A stretch of DNA of 64,000 nucleotides from Polaromonas sp. CG_9.7 (GCF_015752205.1 NZ_JADOVG010000002.1:124001-188000), one strand, 5' to 3'. Numbered from the stretch's first letter, positions 24,962 through 35,297 are shown. Numbers and translations: made by a program. Notes: generated by a model not told the origin, from the sequence alone.

Positions 24962-26026
24962 ATGACAATTCTCATAACTGGCGGCGCAGGCTTTATCGGC
25001 GCAAACTTTGTTCTGGACTGGCTAATTCAAACGGATGAGCCCATCGTCAACCTGGACAAGTTGACCTACGCTGGCAATCTGGAAACACTGGCGAGTCTGC
25101 AAGGAGAGCCGCGCCACATTTTCGTGCAGGGCGACATTGGCGACAGCGCGTTGGTCGCCCGCCTGCTGGCTGAGCACCGGCCCCGCGCCGTGCTGAATTT
25201 CGCTGCTGAAAGCCACGTAGACCGCTCCATCCACAGCCCCGAAGACTTTATCCAGACCAATATCGTCGGAACCTTCCGCCTGCTTGAAGCCGTGCGCGCC
25301 TACTGGAGCGGCCTGCAGGGCGAGGCCAAGGCAGCTTTCCGCTTCCTGCACGTCTCCACCGACGAGGTCTACGGCTCCTTGAGCGCTGCCGACCCCGCCT
25401 TCACCGAAACCCACCGCTACGAGCCCAACAGCCCCTACAGCGCCAGCAAGGCGGCCAGCGACCACCTGGTGCGCGCCTACCACCACACCTACGGCCTGCC
25501 GGTGCTGACCACCAATTGCTCGAACAACTACGGCCCGTACCATTTTCCGGAAAAGCTTATCCCGCTGATGATCGTCAACGCGCTGGCTGGCAAACCCCTG
25601 CCGGTGTATGGCGATGGCATGCAGGTGCGCGACTGGCTGTATGTGAATGACCATTGCAGCGCCATTCGCCGCGTGCTGGAAGCCGGGCAACCGGGCGAGG
25701 TGTACAACGTGGGCGGCTGGAATGAAAAGCCGAACATCGAGATTGTCAACACCGTTTGCGCCTTGCTTGACGCGTCGCGGCCCAAGGCTGACGGCACCAG
25801 CTACAGCGCCCAGATCACCACCGTCAAGGACCGCCCCGGCCATGACCGCCGCTATGCCATCGACGCCAGCAAGATAGAGCGCGAACTGGGCTGGAAGCCC
25901 GCTGAAACGTTCGAGTCCGGCATCCGCAAAACCGTGCAGTGGTACTTGGCCAACCCGGAGTGGGTAGCCAATGTGCAAAGCGGCGCTTACCGCGACTGGG
26001 TACAAACCCAGTATGCCAGCGCATGA
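24962..26026 (+). CDS. rfbB: dTDP-glucose 4,6-dehydratase
   Basis: A 354-residue extended SDR converting dTDP-glucose to dTDP-4-keto-6-deoxyglucose, the branch point for both rhamnose and 3-amino sugars in this cluster. NAD site [14 protein letters not shown] at the start, catalytic STDEVYGSL with Asp-Glu, [12 protein letters not shown] with the Tyr/Lys pair, and [14 protein letters not shown]. Full length. Its stop overlaps the start of rfbD by four bases (ATGA). GC-rich with codon use like the flanking chromosome, in contrast with the AT-rich genes further on. Also called rmlB. Confidence 0.97.
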   Translation: MTILITGGAGFIGANFVLDWLIQTDEPIVNLDKLTYAGNLETLASLQGEPRHIFVQGDIGDSALVARLLAEHRPRAVLNFAAESHVDRSIHSPEDFIQTNIVGTFRLLEAVRAYWSGLQGEAKAAFRFLHVSTDEVYGSLSAADPAFTETHRYEPNSPYSASKAASDHLVRAYHHTYGLPVLTTNCSNNYGPYHFPEKLIPLMIVNALAGKPLPVYGDGMQVRDWLYVNDHCSAIRRVLEAGQPGEVYNVGGWNEKPNIEIVNTVCALLDASRPKADGTSYSAQITTVKDRPGHDRRYAIDASKIERELGWKPAETFESGIRKTVQWYLANPEWVANVQSGAYRDWVQTQYASA

Positions 26027-26913
26027 AAATCCTGCTGTTTGGCAAGAACGGCCAGCTCGGCTGGGAACTTCAGCGCAGCCTGGCGCCACTGGGGGAACTC
26101 ATTGCGCTGGACCGACACAGCCAGGACCTGTGTGGCGACTTGGGCAACCTGACAGGAATTGCTGACACGGTTCGTGCGTTGCGCCCCGATGTGATCGTCA
26201 ATGCCGCCGCCCACACGGCAGTAGACAAGGCTGAAAGCGAGCCCGAGCTGGCCCGCACCATCAACGCACAGGCGCCCGGCGTACTGGCACAAGAGGCGAA
26301 CAAGCTGGGCGCCTGGCTGGTGCATTACTCGACTGACTACGTGTTCGATGGCAGTGGCAGCCGGCCCTGGGTGGAAACCGACACGCCCGCGCCGTTGGGC
26401 GTGTATGGCCGGACCAAGCGCGAAGGCGAGCAACTGGTGGTCGAACATTGCCGGCAGCACCTGATGTTTCGCACCAGCTGGGTGTATGCCGCGCGCGGCG
26501 GCAACTTTGCCAAGACCATGCTGCGCTTGGCGCAAGAGCGCGAGCGCTTGACGGTGATCGACGACCAGTTCGGAAGCCCCACCGGCGCCGAGCTGATTGC
26601 CGATGTCACTGCCCACGCCATTCGGCAGGTACTGCTCCGCCCGCAGGACGCCGGGATCTACCATCTGGCCGCTCAAGGCGAAACAACCTGGAATCGCTAT
26701 GCAAAACACGTGATTGCGCAGGCGCAGCGGGCGCAGAAAGCTATGAAAATAATAGCCGCTGAAGTCGCCGTCGTGCCAACCAGCGCTTTTCCGACGCCAG
26801 CGCAGCGACCACTTAACTCGCGCCTCGATTGCACCCGGCTACAGACAGTTTTCGGTTTGACTCTGCCCACCTGGCAGCAGGGCGTGGACCGTATGCTGGC
26901 AGAAATCCTTTAA
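26023..26913 (+). CDS. rfbD: dTDP-4-dehydrorhamnose reductase
   Basis: A 296-residue RmlD-type SDR making dTDP-L-rhamnose, the last step of that pathway. Nucleotide-binding [12 protein letters not shown] at the N-terminus, [18 protein letters not shown] [27 protein letters not shown] and the YGRTKREGE Tyr/Lys pair are present. ATG 26023 is chosen because it couples to rfbB. Near the C-terminus, DNA at 26738-26789 resembles the dispersed repeat (GCTATNAAAATAATAGC) and encodes [17 protein letters not shown] just before the family's [13 protein letters not shown] motif, suggesting repeat-derived codons. Confidence 0.96.
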   Translation: MKILLFGKNGQLGWELQRSLAPLGELIALDRHSQDLCGDLGNLTGIADTVRALRPDVIVNAAAHTAVDKAESEPELARTINAQAPGVLAQEANKLGAWLVHYSTDYVFDGSGSRPWVETDTPAPLGVYGRTKREGEQLVVEHCRQHLMFRTSWVYAARGGNFAKTMLRLAQERERLTVIDDQFGSPTGAELIADVTAHAIRQVLLRPQDAGIYHLAAQGETTWNRYAKHVIAQAQRAQKAMKIIAAEVAVVPTSAFPTPAQRPLNSRLDCTRLQTVFGLTLPTWQQGVDRMLAEIL

Positions 26914-26938
26914 GACACCACAAGAAAACTACATCCTC

Positions 26939-27826
26939 ATGACCCAACGCAAAGGCATCATCCTCGCCGGCGGCTCCGGCAGCCGGCTGCACCCGGCCAC
27001 CCTCGCCATCAGCAAACAGTTGCTGCCGGTGTACGACAAGCCGATGATCTATTACCCGCTGAGCACCTTGATGCTGGCTGGCATTCGCGACGTGTTAGTC
27101 ATCAGCACCCCGCAGGACACGCCGCGCTTTACGCAACTGCTGGGCGACGGCAGCCAATGGGGAATGAATCTGCAATATGCTGTGCAGCCCAGCCCGGATG
27201 GTCTGGCTCAGGCGTTCTTGATTGGCGAGCAGTTCGTCGGCAACGCCCCCAGCGCCTTGGTGCTGGGCGACAACCTGTTTTACGGCCACGACCTGGTCAA
27301 CCTGCTTTCCAGCGCAGACAGCCAGGCCAGCGGTGCCACCGTATTTGCCTACCATGTGCACGACCCCGAACGCTACGGCGTCGTCGCCTTCGACAAGGCC
27401 GGCAAAGCCATCAGTATTGAAGAAAAGCCGCTCAACCCCCAAAGCAACTTTGCCGTCACCGGCCTGTACTTCTACGACAGCCAGGTGGTTGACATTGCCA
27501 AGGCAGTGAAACCCAGCGCGCGCGGCGAACTGGAAATCACCGCCGTCAACCAGGCCTACCTCGACCAGGGCTCACTCAACGTGCAGATCATGCAGCGGGG
27601 TTACGCCTGGCTGGACACTGGCACGCACGACAGCCTGCTGGAAGCCGGCCAGTTCATCGCCACGCTGGAGCGCAGGCAAGGCCTGAAAATCGCCTGTCCC
27701 GAAGAAATCGCCTTTCGCAACGGTTTTATCACTGCAGAACAACTCGAAAAGCTGGCCCAGCCGCTGGCCAAAAACGGCTACGGCCAATATTTGCAGCGTC
27801 TATTAAGCGAGAGTGCTCCGTCATGA
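26939..27826 (+). CDS. rfbA: Glucose-1-phosphate thymidylyltransferase
   Basis: A 295-residue RmlA forming dTDP-glucose from dTTP and glucose-1-phosphate, the entry step for both deoxysugar branches here. Signature [20 protein letters not shown] (nucleotide grip and Lys) at residues 11-30, [15 protein letters not shown], and VLGDNLFYG with the metal-binding Asp. Length is standard. It follows rfbD by 25 bases, giving the order rfbB-rfbD-rfbA-rfbC. This is normally feedback-inhibited by dTDP-rhamnose in the family. Confidence 0.97.
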   Translation: MTQRKGIILAGGSGSRLHPATLAISKQLLPVYDKPMIYYPLSTLMLAGIRDVLVISTPQDTPRFTQLLGDGSQWGMNLQYAVQPSPDGLAQAFLIGEQFVGNAPSALVLGDNLFYGHDLVNLLSSADSQASGATVFAYHVHDPERYGVVAFDKAGKAISIEEKPLNPQSNFAVTGLYFYDSQVVDIAKAVKPSARGELEITAVNQAYLDQGSLNVQIMQRGYAWLDTGTHDSLLEAGQFIATLERRQGLKIACPEEIAFRNGFITAEQLEKLAQPLAKNGYGQYLQRLLSESAPS

Positions 27827-27857
27827 TTCAAGGCCTGTTAACCAATGCCCCTCGTCT

Positions 27858-27888
27858 GTCATCCCGGGCTTGACCCCGGATCCATGAC
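27858..27888. repeat. Palindromic GTCATCCCGGG-type repeat unit
   Basis: Imperfect palindrome with outer arms GTCAT/ATGAC and inner arms CCGGG/CCCGG around a short loop, lying between rfbA and rfbC. It resembles the short GC-rich palindromes repeated in many proteobacterial genomes. Only one copy is in this window. Confidence 0.45.
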
Positions 27889-27924
27889 ACTTAACCAAAT
27901 TCGAACCCGCCCCGAATCCGCCCC

Positions 27925-28467
27925 ATGCAAGTCACCCCCACAGCTATCCCCGACATCCTCGTCATCGAACCCAAAGTGTTTGGCGACGCGCGCGGCTTCT
28001 TCTATGAAAGCTTTAACCAGAAAGCATTCAACGAAGCTACCGGCCTGAATCTGAACTTTGTACAAGACAACCACAGCCGCAGCTGCAAGGGCGTGTTGCG
28101 CGGACTGCATTACCAAGTCCAGCAACCCCAAGGCAAGCTGGTGCGCGTGGTGCGCGGGGCGGTGTTTGATGTGGCGGTGGACATCCGCAAGGCATCACCC
28201 ACCTTCGGCCAGTGGGTCGGCATGGAATTGAGCGAAGAAAACCACAAACAGCTCTGGATACCTGCCGGCTTTGCGCATGGGTTCATGGTGACCAGCGATT
28301 GCGCAGAATTTTTGTACAAGACTACCGACTACTATGCGCCTGAGCATGAGCGTTGCATCGCGTGGGATGCCCCCGGCATTGGCATTGAATGGCCTTTGAC
28401 GACGCTGCCCAGTCTGTCAGCCAAAGACCAGCAAGGGCTCTCTTTGCGCGAGGCTGAGACTTTCTAA
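27925..28467 (+). CDS. rfbC: dTDP-4-dehydrorhamnose 3,5-epimerase
   Basis: A 180-residue RmlC cupin epimerising dTDP-4-keto-6-deoxyglucose at C3 and C5. Catalytic His in LRGLHYQVQQPQGKLVR, the acid VFDVAVDIRK strand, WIPAGFAHGF and the Tyr in YKTTDYYAPEHE are present. Full length. Completes the rhamnose set rfbBDAC and is followed by a copy of the dispersed repeat that separates it from the Fdt/Qdt-like genes. Confidence 0.97.
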   Translation: MQVTPTAIPDILVIEPKVFGDARGFFYESFNQKAFNEATGLNLNFVQDNHSRSCKGVLRGLHYQVQQPQGKLVRVVRGAVFDVAVDIRKASPTFGQWVGMELSEENHKQLWIPAGFAHGFMVTSDCAEFLYKTTDYYAPEHERCIAWDAPGIGIEWPLTTLPSLSAKDQQGLSLREAETF

Positions 28468-28505
28468 TGGCATCAGCTGTAAGTGATGTACTGCAGCAAA
28501 AAATG

Positions 28506-28562
28506 GTAACTAAAAAAGGCTCTGGCGCATATGCATTGAGCCTAAATAGCTAAAAAAAGCAT
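28506..28562 (-). repeat. Dispersed intergenic repeat, copy D
   Basis: Reverse copy between rfbC and the acetyltransferase gene. On the minus strand: ATGCTTTTTTTAGCTATTTA, then CAATGCATATGCGCCAGAGC, then CTTTTTTAGTTACC. Confidence 0.55.
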
Positions 28563-28606
28563 AGTGAAAAATGGCCTGCGTCAATTACATAAATGCATGA
28601 AGCCCA

Positions 28607-29089
28607 ATGATTAAACCCTTTATTCACCCGCTGTCGGACGTTCAATCTTCCGCTATTGGTTCAGGCACGCGTCTGTGGCAGTTTGTCGTTGTGCTGCCCG
28701 GCGCCCAGATCGGGCATGACTGCAATATTTGTTCGCACTGCCTGATCGAAAACGACGTGGTGGTGGGCGACCGTGTCACCGTCAAGAGCGGCGTGCAGCT
28801 TTGGGATGGCTTGCGCGTAGAAAGCGATGTCTTTATCGGACCCAACGTTACGTTTACCAACGACAAACATCCCAAAAGCCAAAACACTGGTTTCAAGCTC
28901 GCTCCAACCTGGGTAGAGGCGGGTGCCAGCATTGGCGGTGGTGCCACCTTGCTACCCGGCGTGCGGGTGGGAGCGGGTGCCATGGTCGGGGCGGGTGCAG
29001 TTGTGACCAAAGACGTACCCCGCGGTGCGACAGTAGTTGGTAATCCGGCAAGAATCATAAAACAAACAAGTACAAAGGACGTTGCGTGA
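28607..29089 (+). CDS. Left-handed beta-helix dTDP-sugar N-acetyltransferase, FdtC/QdtC-like
   Basis: A 160-residue hexapeptide-repeat acyltransferase. Repeats run from [20 protein letters not shown] through [20 protein letters not shown] to [20 protein letters not shown], ending [18 protein letters not shown], with the catalytic-type His in the extended loop, matches the WxcM/FdtC/QdtC group that acetylates dTDP-3-amino-3,6-dideoxyhexoses. The stop overlaps the start of the next gene as GTGA. Order acetyltransferase, ketoisomerase, aminotransferase is consistent with a dTDP-Fuc3NAc or dTDP-Qui3NAc pathway. Confidence 0.85.
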   Translation: MIKPFIHPLSDVQSSAIGSGTRLWQFVVVLPGAQIGHDCNICSHCLIENDVVVGDRVTVKSGVQLWDGLRVESDVFIGPNVTFTNDKHPKSQNTGFKLAPTWVEAGASIGGGATLLPGVRVGAGAMVGAGAVVTKDVPRGATVVGNPARIIKQTSTKDVA

Positions 29090-29502
29090 ACTTCAATATC
29101 GATGCCTGCCAGATGATTTCGCTTCCAAAAATTGCTGATCCCCGTGGCAACTTGACATTTATTGAAGGTGGCAGCCATATTCCTTTCGACATTCTGCGTG
29201 TGTACTACCTTTATGACGTACCCGGCGGTGCGGAGCGTGGAGGCCATGCGCACAAGGGGCTGCAGCAACTCATCATTGCCATGTCAGGCAGCTTCGATGT
29301 GGTGCTCGACGACGGTCGAGAAAAGAAACGGGTTCACCTCAATCGCTCTTACAACGGCCTGTATGTCTGTCCCATGATCTGGCGTGAACTGGACAACTTT
29401 TCTTCGGGCTCTGTCTGCATGGTGCTTGCCTCCAGCAAGTATGACGAAGACGACTATTACCGAAACTACGCCGATTTCATTCAGGCACGGACATCATTAT
29501 GA
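29086..29502 (+). CDS. dTDP-4-keto-6-deoxyhexose 3,4-ketoisomerase, FdtA/QdtA-like
   Basis: A 138-residue cupin (WxcM-like C-terminal) that moves the keto group from C4 to C3 of dTDP-4-keto-6-deoxyglucose, using the RmlB product. [19 protein letters not shown] at residues 18-36, the histidine-rich [16 protein letters not shown] and [20 protein letters not shown] are the family landmarks. GTG start overlapping the upstream stop, and ATGA overlap with the aminotransferase, show a tightly coupled operon. FdtA gives the galacto and QdtA the gluco isomer; sequence inspection alone does not decide which. Confidence 0.9.
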   Translation: MNFNIDACQMISLPKIADPRGNLTFIEGGSHIPFDILRVYYLYDVPGGAERGGHAHKGLQQLIIAMSGSFDVVLDDGREKKRVHLNRSYNGLYVCPMIWRELDNFSSGSVCMVLASSKYDEDDYYRNYADFIQARTSL

Positions 29503-30599
29503 ATATTCCTTTTTTGGATCTTGGCGCGGCTTATCGCGAGTTGCAATCGGACATTGATGCCGCTGTGGCACGTTCGCTGGCTTCTGGCTGGTACATCGGC
29601 GGGCCAGAAGTTGAAGCCTTCGAGCAAGAGTTCGCTGCTTATACCGAAGCGCAGCACTGCGTGGGCGTTGCCAACGGCCTGGATGCCCTGCACCTGGCGC
29701 TGCGCGCCATGGACGTGGGTCCGGGCGACGAAGTCATCGTGCCAAGCAACACCTACATTGCCACTTGGCTGGCCGTGAGCCAATGCGGCGCCACGCCGGT
29801 TCCAGTGGAGCCCGACGCACGGACTTTCAATATTGACCCAACGCTGATTGAGGCGGTCATCACTGCGCGAACCAAAGTCATTTTGCCAGTTCACCTCTAT
29901 GGCCAGCCCGCTGACATGGATCCGATTCTGGCCATCGCACGCAAGCACGGCCTGCGTATTCTGGAAGACGGGGCGCAAGCGCATGGTGCGCGCTACAAGG
30001 GCAAGCGTTTAGGGGCGCATGGCGACGCTGTGACTTGGAGCTTTTACCCAGGCAAGAACTTGGGCGCCATGGGCGATGGCGGCGCGGTGACCACCAATGA
30101 CCCACAAATTGCCGACCGTATCCGAGTGCTGCGCAACTATGGCTCACGCGTGAGGTATGTCAACGAAATGCAGGGTTACAACAGTCGGCTGGATCCGCTG
30201 CAGGCTGCTATATTGCGCGTCAAATTGGCGAAGCTGGACGAATGGAATGCTCGGCGCGGTGTCATCGCGGCTCGCTATCAAGAGGGATTTGCCAACAGTG
30301 GCCTGACATTGCCGCATGTACCCGAGTGGGCTGTACCGGTGTGGCACCTATATGTGGTGCAGCACCCCCAGCGCGACGCATTACATAAGGTACTTGCAAA
30401 CAACGGTGTAGGTACGCTGATTCATTACCCCATTCCACCGCACCTGCAACAGGCCTATGAATCGGCTGGCTGGGAGCAAGGGTCATTCCCATTGACAGAG
30501 CGAATGGCAAATCAAGTGTTGAGTTTGCCAATTGGGCCAAATATAACGAAAGAATCAATTGCGCATATGGTTGAGCTAATAGTTATTGCGGTCAAATGA
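29499..30599 (+). CDS. DegT/DnrJ/EryC1 sugar aminotransferase, FdtB/QdtB-like
   Basis: A 366-residue PLP-dependent aminotransferase that should aminate C3 of the ketoisomerase product. [20 protein letters not shown] (cofactor phosphate region), [15 protein letters not shown] with Asp to the pyridine N, and [15 protein letters not shown] with the Schiff-base Lys are intact. The C-terminal [11 protein letters not shown] and [18 protein letters not shown] are typical of the FdtB/QdtB branch. Full length. It ends the GC-rich part of the cluster; DNA becomes AT-rich just after its stop. Confidence 0.93.
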   Translation: MNIPFLDLGAAYRELQSDIDAAVARSLASGWYIGGPEVEAFEQEFAAYTEAQHCVGVANGLDALHLALRAMDVGPGDEVIVPSNTYIATWLAVSQCGATPVPVEPDARTFNIDPTLIEAVITARTKVILPVHLYGQPADMDPILAIARKHGLRILEDGAQAHGARYKGKRLGAHGDAVTWSFYPGKNLGAMGDGGAVTTNDPQIADRIRVLRNYGSRVRYVNEMQGYNSRLDPLQAAILRVKLAKLDEWNARRGVIAARYQEGFANSGLTLPHVPEWAVPVWHLYVVQHPQRDALHKVLANNGVGTLIHYPIPPHLQQAYESAGWEQGSFPLTERMANQVLSLPIGPNITKESIAHMVELIVIAVK

Positions 30600-30714
30600 T
30601 AGTCCGAATGTGCATCATGAGATTTAAATCACTTTATATATTACATGTGAAAGTTAAGATTAGATTTGAACAACCTAACATAGCCAAGATATTGCCTATT
30701 AGGGTTTTACAGGC

Positions 30715-31962
30715 ATGACGCTTATCAGAACCACTTTGCTTAACGGCATTGCGGTTTTCATCAAGATGTTAACGCTATTGGGTATTAATAAGATTCTTGC
30801 AATCTATGTTGGACCAAATGGGTATGCAGCCATTGGGCAGTTTCAAAATGCTGTTCAAATGATTACTACTTTTGCAAGTGGCGCCATTAATACTGGCGTC
30901 ACCAAATATACAGCAGAATATCATGATGATGCAGTAAAGCAGCACAGAGTATGGAGGACGGCTGGAACAATTGCTTTAACAGGCTCATTGGTGACTGGCA
31001 TAATTATTGCAATTTTTAACGAGTCATTAGCCATTTGGTTTCTTAAGGATGCAAATTATAGCGGCGTCTTTTTATGGTTTGCAGCTACCTTGGTGCTATT
31101 TACATTCAACACTTTATTGCTAGCAATATTGAATGGTAAAAAAGAAATTAGACGGTATGTTTTCGCAAATATTGCAGGCAGTATTTTTGCTTTAATAGTT
31201 ACTGCTATCATGGCAATCAAGTTTGGCTTATATGGTGCATTAGTCGCATTAGCAGTTTATCAGTCGATTACTTTTTTCGTCACCCTTTTGCTGTGTTACA
31301 AAGCTCCCTGGTTCAAAATTAACTATCTATTTGGCAAGATAGACAGGGAAATGGCTGTCAACCTAGGAAAATACACTGCAATGGCACTTACTTCAGCCGC
31401 ATGTGTTCCTGTCAGTCATATATTGGTCCGCAATCATTTGGGTGAGTCGTTGGGATGGGCTGCGGCGGGTCATTGGGAAGCTATTTGGCGTCTCAGTGCT
31501 GCATACCTTATGGTGGTGACCACAACACTTAATGTGTATTATCTTCCAAGACTGTCTGAATTGACGGAGTGGTCTGAAGTAAGACAAGAAATTATGCAGG
31601 GATACAGGCTAATTCTTCCAGTGGCCGCTTTAAGCGGATTATTTATTTATCTGTTACGTGATCAAATAATAATTTTGCTATTCACCAAGGAGTTTTCTTC
31701 CATGCGAGATTTATTTGCATGGCAGATGCTGGGGGATACATTGAAAATCGGGAGCTGGATTTTGGCATATGTAATGCTCGGAAAATCCATGTTTCAGTTA
31801 TTCATAATTTCAGAAATAGTATTCGCTGCAACTTTTGTTGGCCTAACTTGGCTTTTTACGGAATCGATGGGGTTGCAAGGAGTAGCTCTTGCGCACGCCG
31901 TAACTTACGCGCTTTACTGGTCGGTGATGTGGTTCTTTATTTTCAGAAATCTTGCGAAATAA
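30715..31962 (+). CDS. wzx: O-antigen flippase (Wzx)
   Basis: A 415-residue membrane protein with about twelve helices, of the WzxE/O-antigen translocase type in the MOP exporter superfamily. The N-terminus LIRTTLLNGIAVFIKMLTLL and LAIYVGPNGYAAIGQFQN are characteristic. It should move the undecaprenyl-diphosphate-linked repeat unit across the inner membrane. First gene of an AT-rich block (to 36.1 kb) clearly different in composition from the preceding genes, so probably acquired separately. Weak ribosome site. Confidence 0.9.
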   Translation: MTLIRTTLLNGIAVFIKMLTLLGINKILAIYVGPNGYAAIGQFQNAVQMITTFASGAINTGVTKYTAEYHDDAVKQHRVWRTAGTIALTGSLVTGIIIAIFNESLAIWFLKDANYSGVFLWFAATLVLFTFNTLLLAILNGKKEIRRYVFANIAGSIFALIVTAIMAIKFGLYGALVALAVYQSITFFVTLLLCYKAPWFKINYLFGKIDREMAVNLGKYTAMALTSAACVPVSHILVRNHLGESLGWAAAGHWEAIWRLSAAYLMVVTTTLNVYYLPRLSELTEWSEVRQEIMQGYRLILPVAALSGLFIYLLRDQIIILLFTKEFSSMRDLFAWQMLGDTLKIGSWILAYVMLGKSMFQLFIISEIVFAATFVGLTWLFTESMGLQGVALAHAVTYALYWSVMWFFIFRNLAK

Positions 31963-32011
31963 ATTTCGCACGGATAGAAAATTTCTTAGACAGACTTACT
32001 ATATATTAATA

Positions 32012-32872
32012 ATGACAGATAAAAATAATATTCGTGAACTAGTTACGATTATCATTCCATCTTATAACCATTCAGAATTTGTGAAAGAGGCAGTGCTGAG
32101 TGCACTGAACCAAGATTACGGAAATATTGAACTGATCGTTATAGATGATGGGTCATCGGATGGCAGCAGGGGAATTCTTCAGGACTTAAGCAAAAAATAT
32201 GGATTTTTATATGTTGAGCAAAATAACCAAGGTGTCGCGAAGACTATAAACAACGGTATTCGAAAAGCGAATGGGGCTTATCTTTCAATACTAGCCTCTG
32301 ATGATTATTTCTATACAAATAAAATATCATTGCTCATGAATCAGTTTGCAATCTTCGACAAAGATACTGCTGCAATATTTGGCGATGCTGTACTTGTTGA
32401 TAAGTCAGGAAATAGTATTGAAAAAGAATATCAGGGAAGAAGGAGTGCTAATTTTCTTGATCTTTATTTGAGTCCTAAAAGAAAGAAACTCCTTTTAGAG
32501 AAAAAATATGCGGACTATAAAATGTTAATTGAGGGAAATTTTATACCTGCTATGAGCGTATTAATAAAGATGCAAAAAATCAAAGAGGTGGGTCTTTTTC
32601 CAGATGTCTACGCAATTGAAGATTATCCTATGTGGTTAGAGTTTTCAAAGAGATTTAAAATTAGGTTTGTAGATTTGCCTGTAGCTGTTTACAGGCAACA
32701 TGATGACAATTCAATTGTGCGAGATAGATTAAAATTTATAAAAGAGCAAATAAGAATACTCAACAAAGAATTTCTTGAAGCTGTTTTTTGTGGCGCTTTA
32801 CTAAAATATGTTTTTAGATACCTAAGGTTGTGTTTAAATTTTATTCTATATAAATTTATTATATTTCGATAG
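32012..32872 (+). CDS. GT2-family glycosyltransferase
   Basis: A 286-residue GT-A fold glycosyltransferase. VTIIIPSYNHSEFVKEAV at the N-terminus, VIDDGSSDGSRGIL with the nucleotide-binding Asp pair, and the metal-binding DXD-like ASDDYFYTNKIS are present; AIEDYPMWLEFSKRF carries the probable base. ATG 32012 is chosen; an earlier frame start would overlap wzx. A hydrophobic C-terminal stretch may anchor it to the membrane. AT-rich. Sugar and linkage cannot be assigned; one of three transferases here that together with the initiating enzyme imply a repeat unit of about four sugars. Confidence 0.9.
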   Translation: MTDKNNIRELVTIIIPSYNHSEFVKEAVLSALNQDYGNIELIVIDDGSSDGSRGILQDLSKKYGFLYVEQNNQGVAKTINNGIRKANGAYLSILASDDYFYTNKISLLMNQFAIFDKDTAAIFGDAVLVDKSGNSIEKEYQGRRSANFLDLYLSPKRKKLLLEKKYADYKMLIEGNFIPAMSVLIKMQKIKEVGLFPDVYAIEDYPMWLEFSKRFKIRFVDLPVAVYRQHDDNSIVRDRLKFIKEQIRILNKEFLEAVFCGALLKYVFRYLRLCLNFILYKFIIFR

Positions 32873-32894
32873 TAATATTTTTTAATATATTAAT

Positions 32895-34208
32895 ATGGAA
32901 AATTTCATTGCAATTATATGTTTTTTTATTTCGTTTTTAATACTGTGTCTGAGTGGTTTTAAGTTTTTAGGTGTTAATGCACATCCTTTGGCATTTTTAA
33001 TTTGGACTCAAATTTTTGTTCTTACTGTTGTAGGTGTTGTTGGTCTTGGCATATTCGATTTGCCTATGTCTTATGGTGCAGACTTAGAGATTAGTCAAGA
33101 AACTCGCGTTAGCGTAATCACATTAACATTTTCAAGCTTGGCAATATTATTTTTTGGGCTGGCGTTTTTATTCTATACAAAAATATTCGTGCCGCTTCAA
33201 TATGATATTTATCAAGGTGATGTTTTCATCGTAAGTCGTTTGACATACGTGTCATTTTTAATTTTAGTATTAAAGTTGATTTCTATTCCAGAAATACCCT
33301 TTTTTCTGGCTTTAAGCGGCGATGTCGTGGCTGCTGCTGAGGCTAAGGTTCTTTTGCTAACTAAGCAAACTGGAATTACTATCTTTGGTATAAATTATAT
33401 TTTAAGAAGCTTTATTTCATATATTTACATTGCCTCGGCGATTTTATATTCAATTGATTCAAAAAATAAAACAATTAGAAATTTATTTTTTATAAATCTT
33501 GTTCTTGTTGTGCTGGATGGTTTATATGACGTACAAAAACAAACATTGGTCATCCTTGCTCTTGCTACATTCTGGATATTTTACATCCGTAAGGGAAAAT
33601 TTCTAATATTGCTTAAAGGGGGATTCTTAGCAGCTTTTTTGGTTGGATTAATGTATGTACTAACTTTAGATCAAGATCTTGACTCTAGTTTATTTGTTAA
33701 TTCATTGAATAGAATTTTTTTAGCGCAATCAGAAGGATTGTTTTACATAAGAGAAACTATTGATCCATCTTTAAATTATATGTGGCTTGGGATGCCATTG
33801 GCCAGTTTGATTGGTCTTCCCCAAAATGATCCAGCTGCTGAAGTAGTAAAAATTTTCTTTCCTACTGCTGGTGATTCGTGGCTTAACTCTAATACTTATT
33901 TTATTGCACATGCTTGGTCAATTTTTGGTGATTGGGCTATTTTGATTGGTCCAATTTTTGTTTTGCTTAATATTCTAATAATTTTGATTGTTATGCAGGC
34001 ATTAATAAGAATAAGGCCAGTTATATATTATGCTATTGCATTTTGGTTTATAATAAAAATGCCGGTTGTGAATTTATTTACAGAATTTTTTTGGTTTAAA
34101 GTTGTTTTAGATGTATTTGTTAATTTGATATTCGTTTTTCTTTTGGTTGGTCTTGTTGAATTGGTTTGCAAAAAATCGGTAAGCAAAATCGAAGTTATAA
34201 ATAAATAG
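32895..34208 (+). CDS. O-antigen polymerase-like membrane protein (Wzy)
   Basis: A 437-residue protein with about eleven hydrophobic segments and a large external loop in the second half (around ETIDPSLNYMWLGMPLASL), the plan of Wzy polymerases. Wzy proteins share little sequence, so the call rests on topology, length and position between Wzx and the transferases. LVVLDGLYDVQKQTLVILALA is similar to a conserved stretch of oligosaccharide repeat-unit polymerases. Extremely AT-rich. No other candidate polymerase lies in the cluster. Confidence 0.75.
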   Translation: MENFIAIICFFISFLILCLSGFKFLGVNAHPLAFLIWTQIFVLTVVGVVGLGIFDLPMSYGADLEISQETRVSVITLTFSSLAILFFGLAFLFYTKIFVPLQYDIYQGDVFIVSRLTYVSFLILVLKLISIPEIPFFLALSGDVVAAAEAKVLLLTKQTGITIFGINYILRSFISYIYIASAILYSIDSKNKTIRNLFFINLVLVVLDGLYDVQKQTLVILALATFWIFYIRKGKFLILLKGGFLAAFLVGLMYVLTLDQDLDSSLFVNSLNRIFLAQSEGLFYIRETIDPSLNYMWLGMPLASLIGLPQNDPAAEVVKIFFPTAGDSWLNSNTYFIAHAWSIFGDWAILIGPIFVLLNILIILIVMQALIRIRPVIYYAIAFWFIIKMPVVNLFTEFFWFKVVLDVFVNLIFVFLLVGLVELVCKKSVSKIEVINK

Positions 34209-34338
34209 AGATTTTGAATGGGCCTAATTCATAATGCGGTTAAGCTTTATCAAAATTTTCAATTGAATAGGTAGTAAGAGCCTAATTGTTTGTAATGTGG
34301 ATAGACTTCAAATCCATGAAAACAGGATAATTATTGTG

Positions 34339-35187
34339 ATGAAAATAATTGCAGTATCGACAACGTTTTTTCCTGATGAGAATTTTTTAGACAAAAATTT
34401 TTCAGTCATTTTAAAAGAAATAGATAAATTCATTATTGTTGACAATTCTGAAAATTATTGTTTTAATTTATTGAAAAATAACGATTTTTTAGAAATAATT
34501 TATAGCAAAAATTTTGGTGTTTCCGGTGGATTAAACATAGGAATAAAAAGAGCTATAGAGTTAGATGCTGATTTCATAATTTTGTTTGATCAGGACAGCA
34601 TTTCAGGAAAAGGACTCATTGGAAGCCTTTTGAAGGCTCCTGGTTTAGTTAAAGGGATGGTTGTAGTTGCCCCTAATGTTTTTGATAAGACAACAGAAAC
34701 TGAGATACATTCAAAATTTTTTGGGCATGGGAAATCTTTGAATGCGCGATACACACACGTTAATCGAACTCAGACGTCAGGACTTCTTGTTCCTGTTGGT
34801 GTTTTTAAAAATGTAGGTTTTTTTAACGAGAATTATTTTTTAGATTTTGTTGATACTGAGTGGTGTCGTAGAGTATCCAAAGCTGGTTATCGGATACTTA
34901 TTGACAAAGAAAGCACGCTTTATCATGAATTTGGAGAAGGGGAAAAGAAAATTCTTTATTATAACTATAAATATGGTAAACCATTTCGTGAATATTATGG
35001 CGCAAGAGATACGCTATACCTTTTAAGTGAGACTAGCAGTTCAATCAAGTTTAAATTTAAATTATTTTTTAGATTTTTCTGGAGTTTGTTTAATATCTGC
35101 TTCCTTGACCAAAAAATTTTGCGATTCAGTTTTTTTTGGCGAGGTGTGAAACATTATTTAAATGGCGTTAGAGGGAAAGGGCTTTAA
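34339..35187 (+). CDS. GT2-family glycosyltransferase, rhamnosyltransferase-like
   Basis: A 282-residue transferase. VSTTFFPDENFLDKN replaces the usual N-terminal motif, IIVDNSENY holds the nucleotide-binding Asp, and FDQDSISGKGLIGSL is the DQDS variant typical of rhamnosyltransferases of the RfbF/WbbL group. Later FLDFVDTEWCRRVSKAGYRI matches the ED(x)EW-like acceptor motif of the same enzymes. ATG 34339 is used rather than the GTG at 34297. With rfbBDAC in the cluster, transfer of L-rhamnose is a reasonable inference. AT-rich. Confidence 0.88.
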   Translation: MKIIAVSTTFFPDENFLDKNFSVILKEIDKFIIVDNSENYCFNLLKNNDFLEIIYSKNFGVSGGLNIGIKRAIELDADFIILFDQDSISGKGLIGSLLKAPGLVKGMVVVAPNVFDKTTETEIHSKFFGHGKSLNARYTHVNRTQTSGLLVPVGVFKNVGFFNENYFLDFVDTEWCRRVSKAGYRILIDKESTLYHEFGEGEKKILYYNYKYGKPFREYYGARDTLYLLSETSSSIKFKFKLFFRFFWSLFNICFLDQKILRFSFFWRGVKHYLNGVRGKGL

Positions 35188-35230
35188 GTTGGCTTGGAAA
35201 ACCCAAGAAAATTCTACTTAATGCATATGT

Positions 35231-35266
35231 TCTAAGTTGTTCTAAGTTGTTCTAAGTTGGTCTAAG
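35231..35266 (+). repeat. 10-base tandem repeat
   Basis: Unit TCTAAGTTGT repeated three times with a fourth partial copy (TCTAAG). The third copy has a G at its last base. It lies between two transferase genes; no hairpin. Possible slippage site. Confidence 0.85.
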
Positions 35267-35297
35267 ATTATTGCAGGGTTGTTTCTTTGGGGGCAGA

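Noticed and set aside
35231..35266. CRISPR-like array
   Set aside because: Units are only 10 bases, directly adjacent without spacers.
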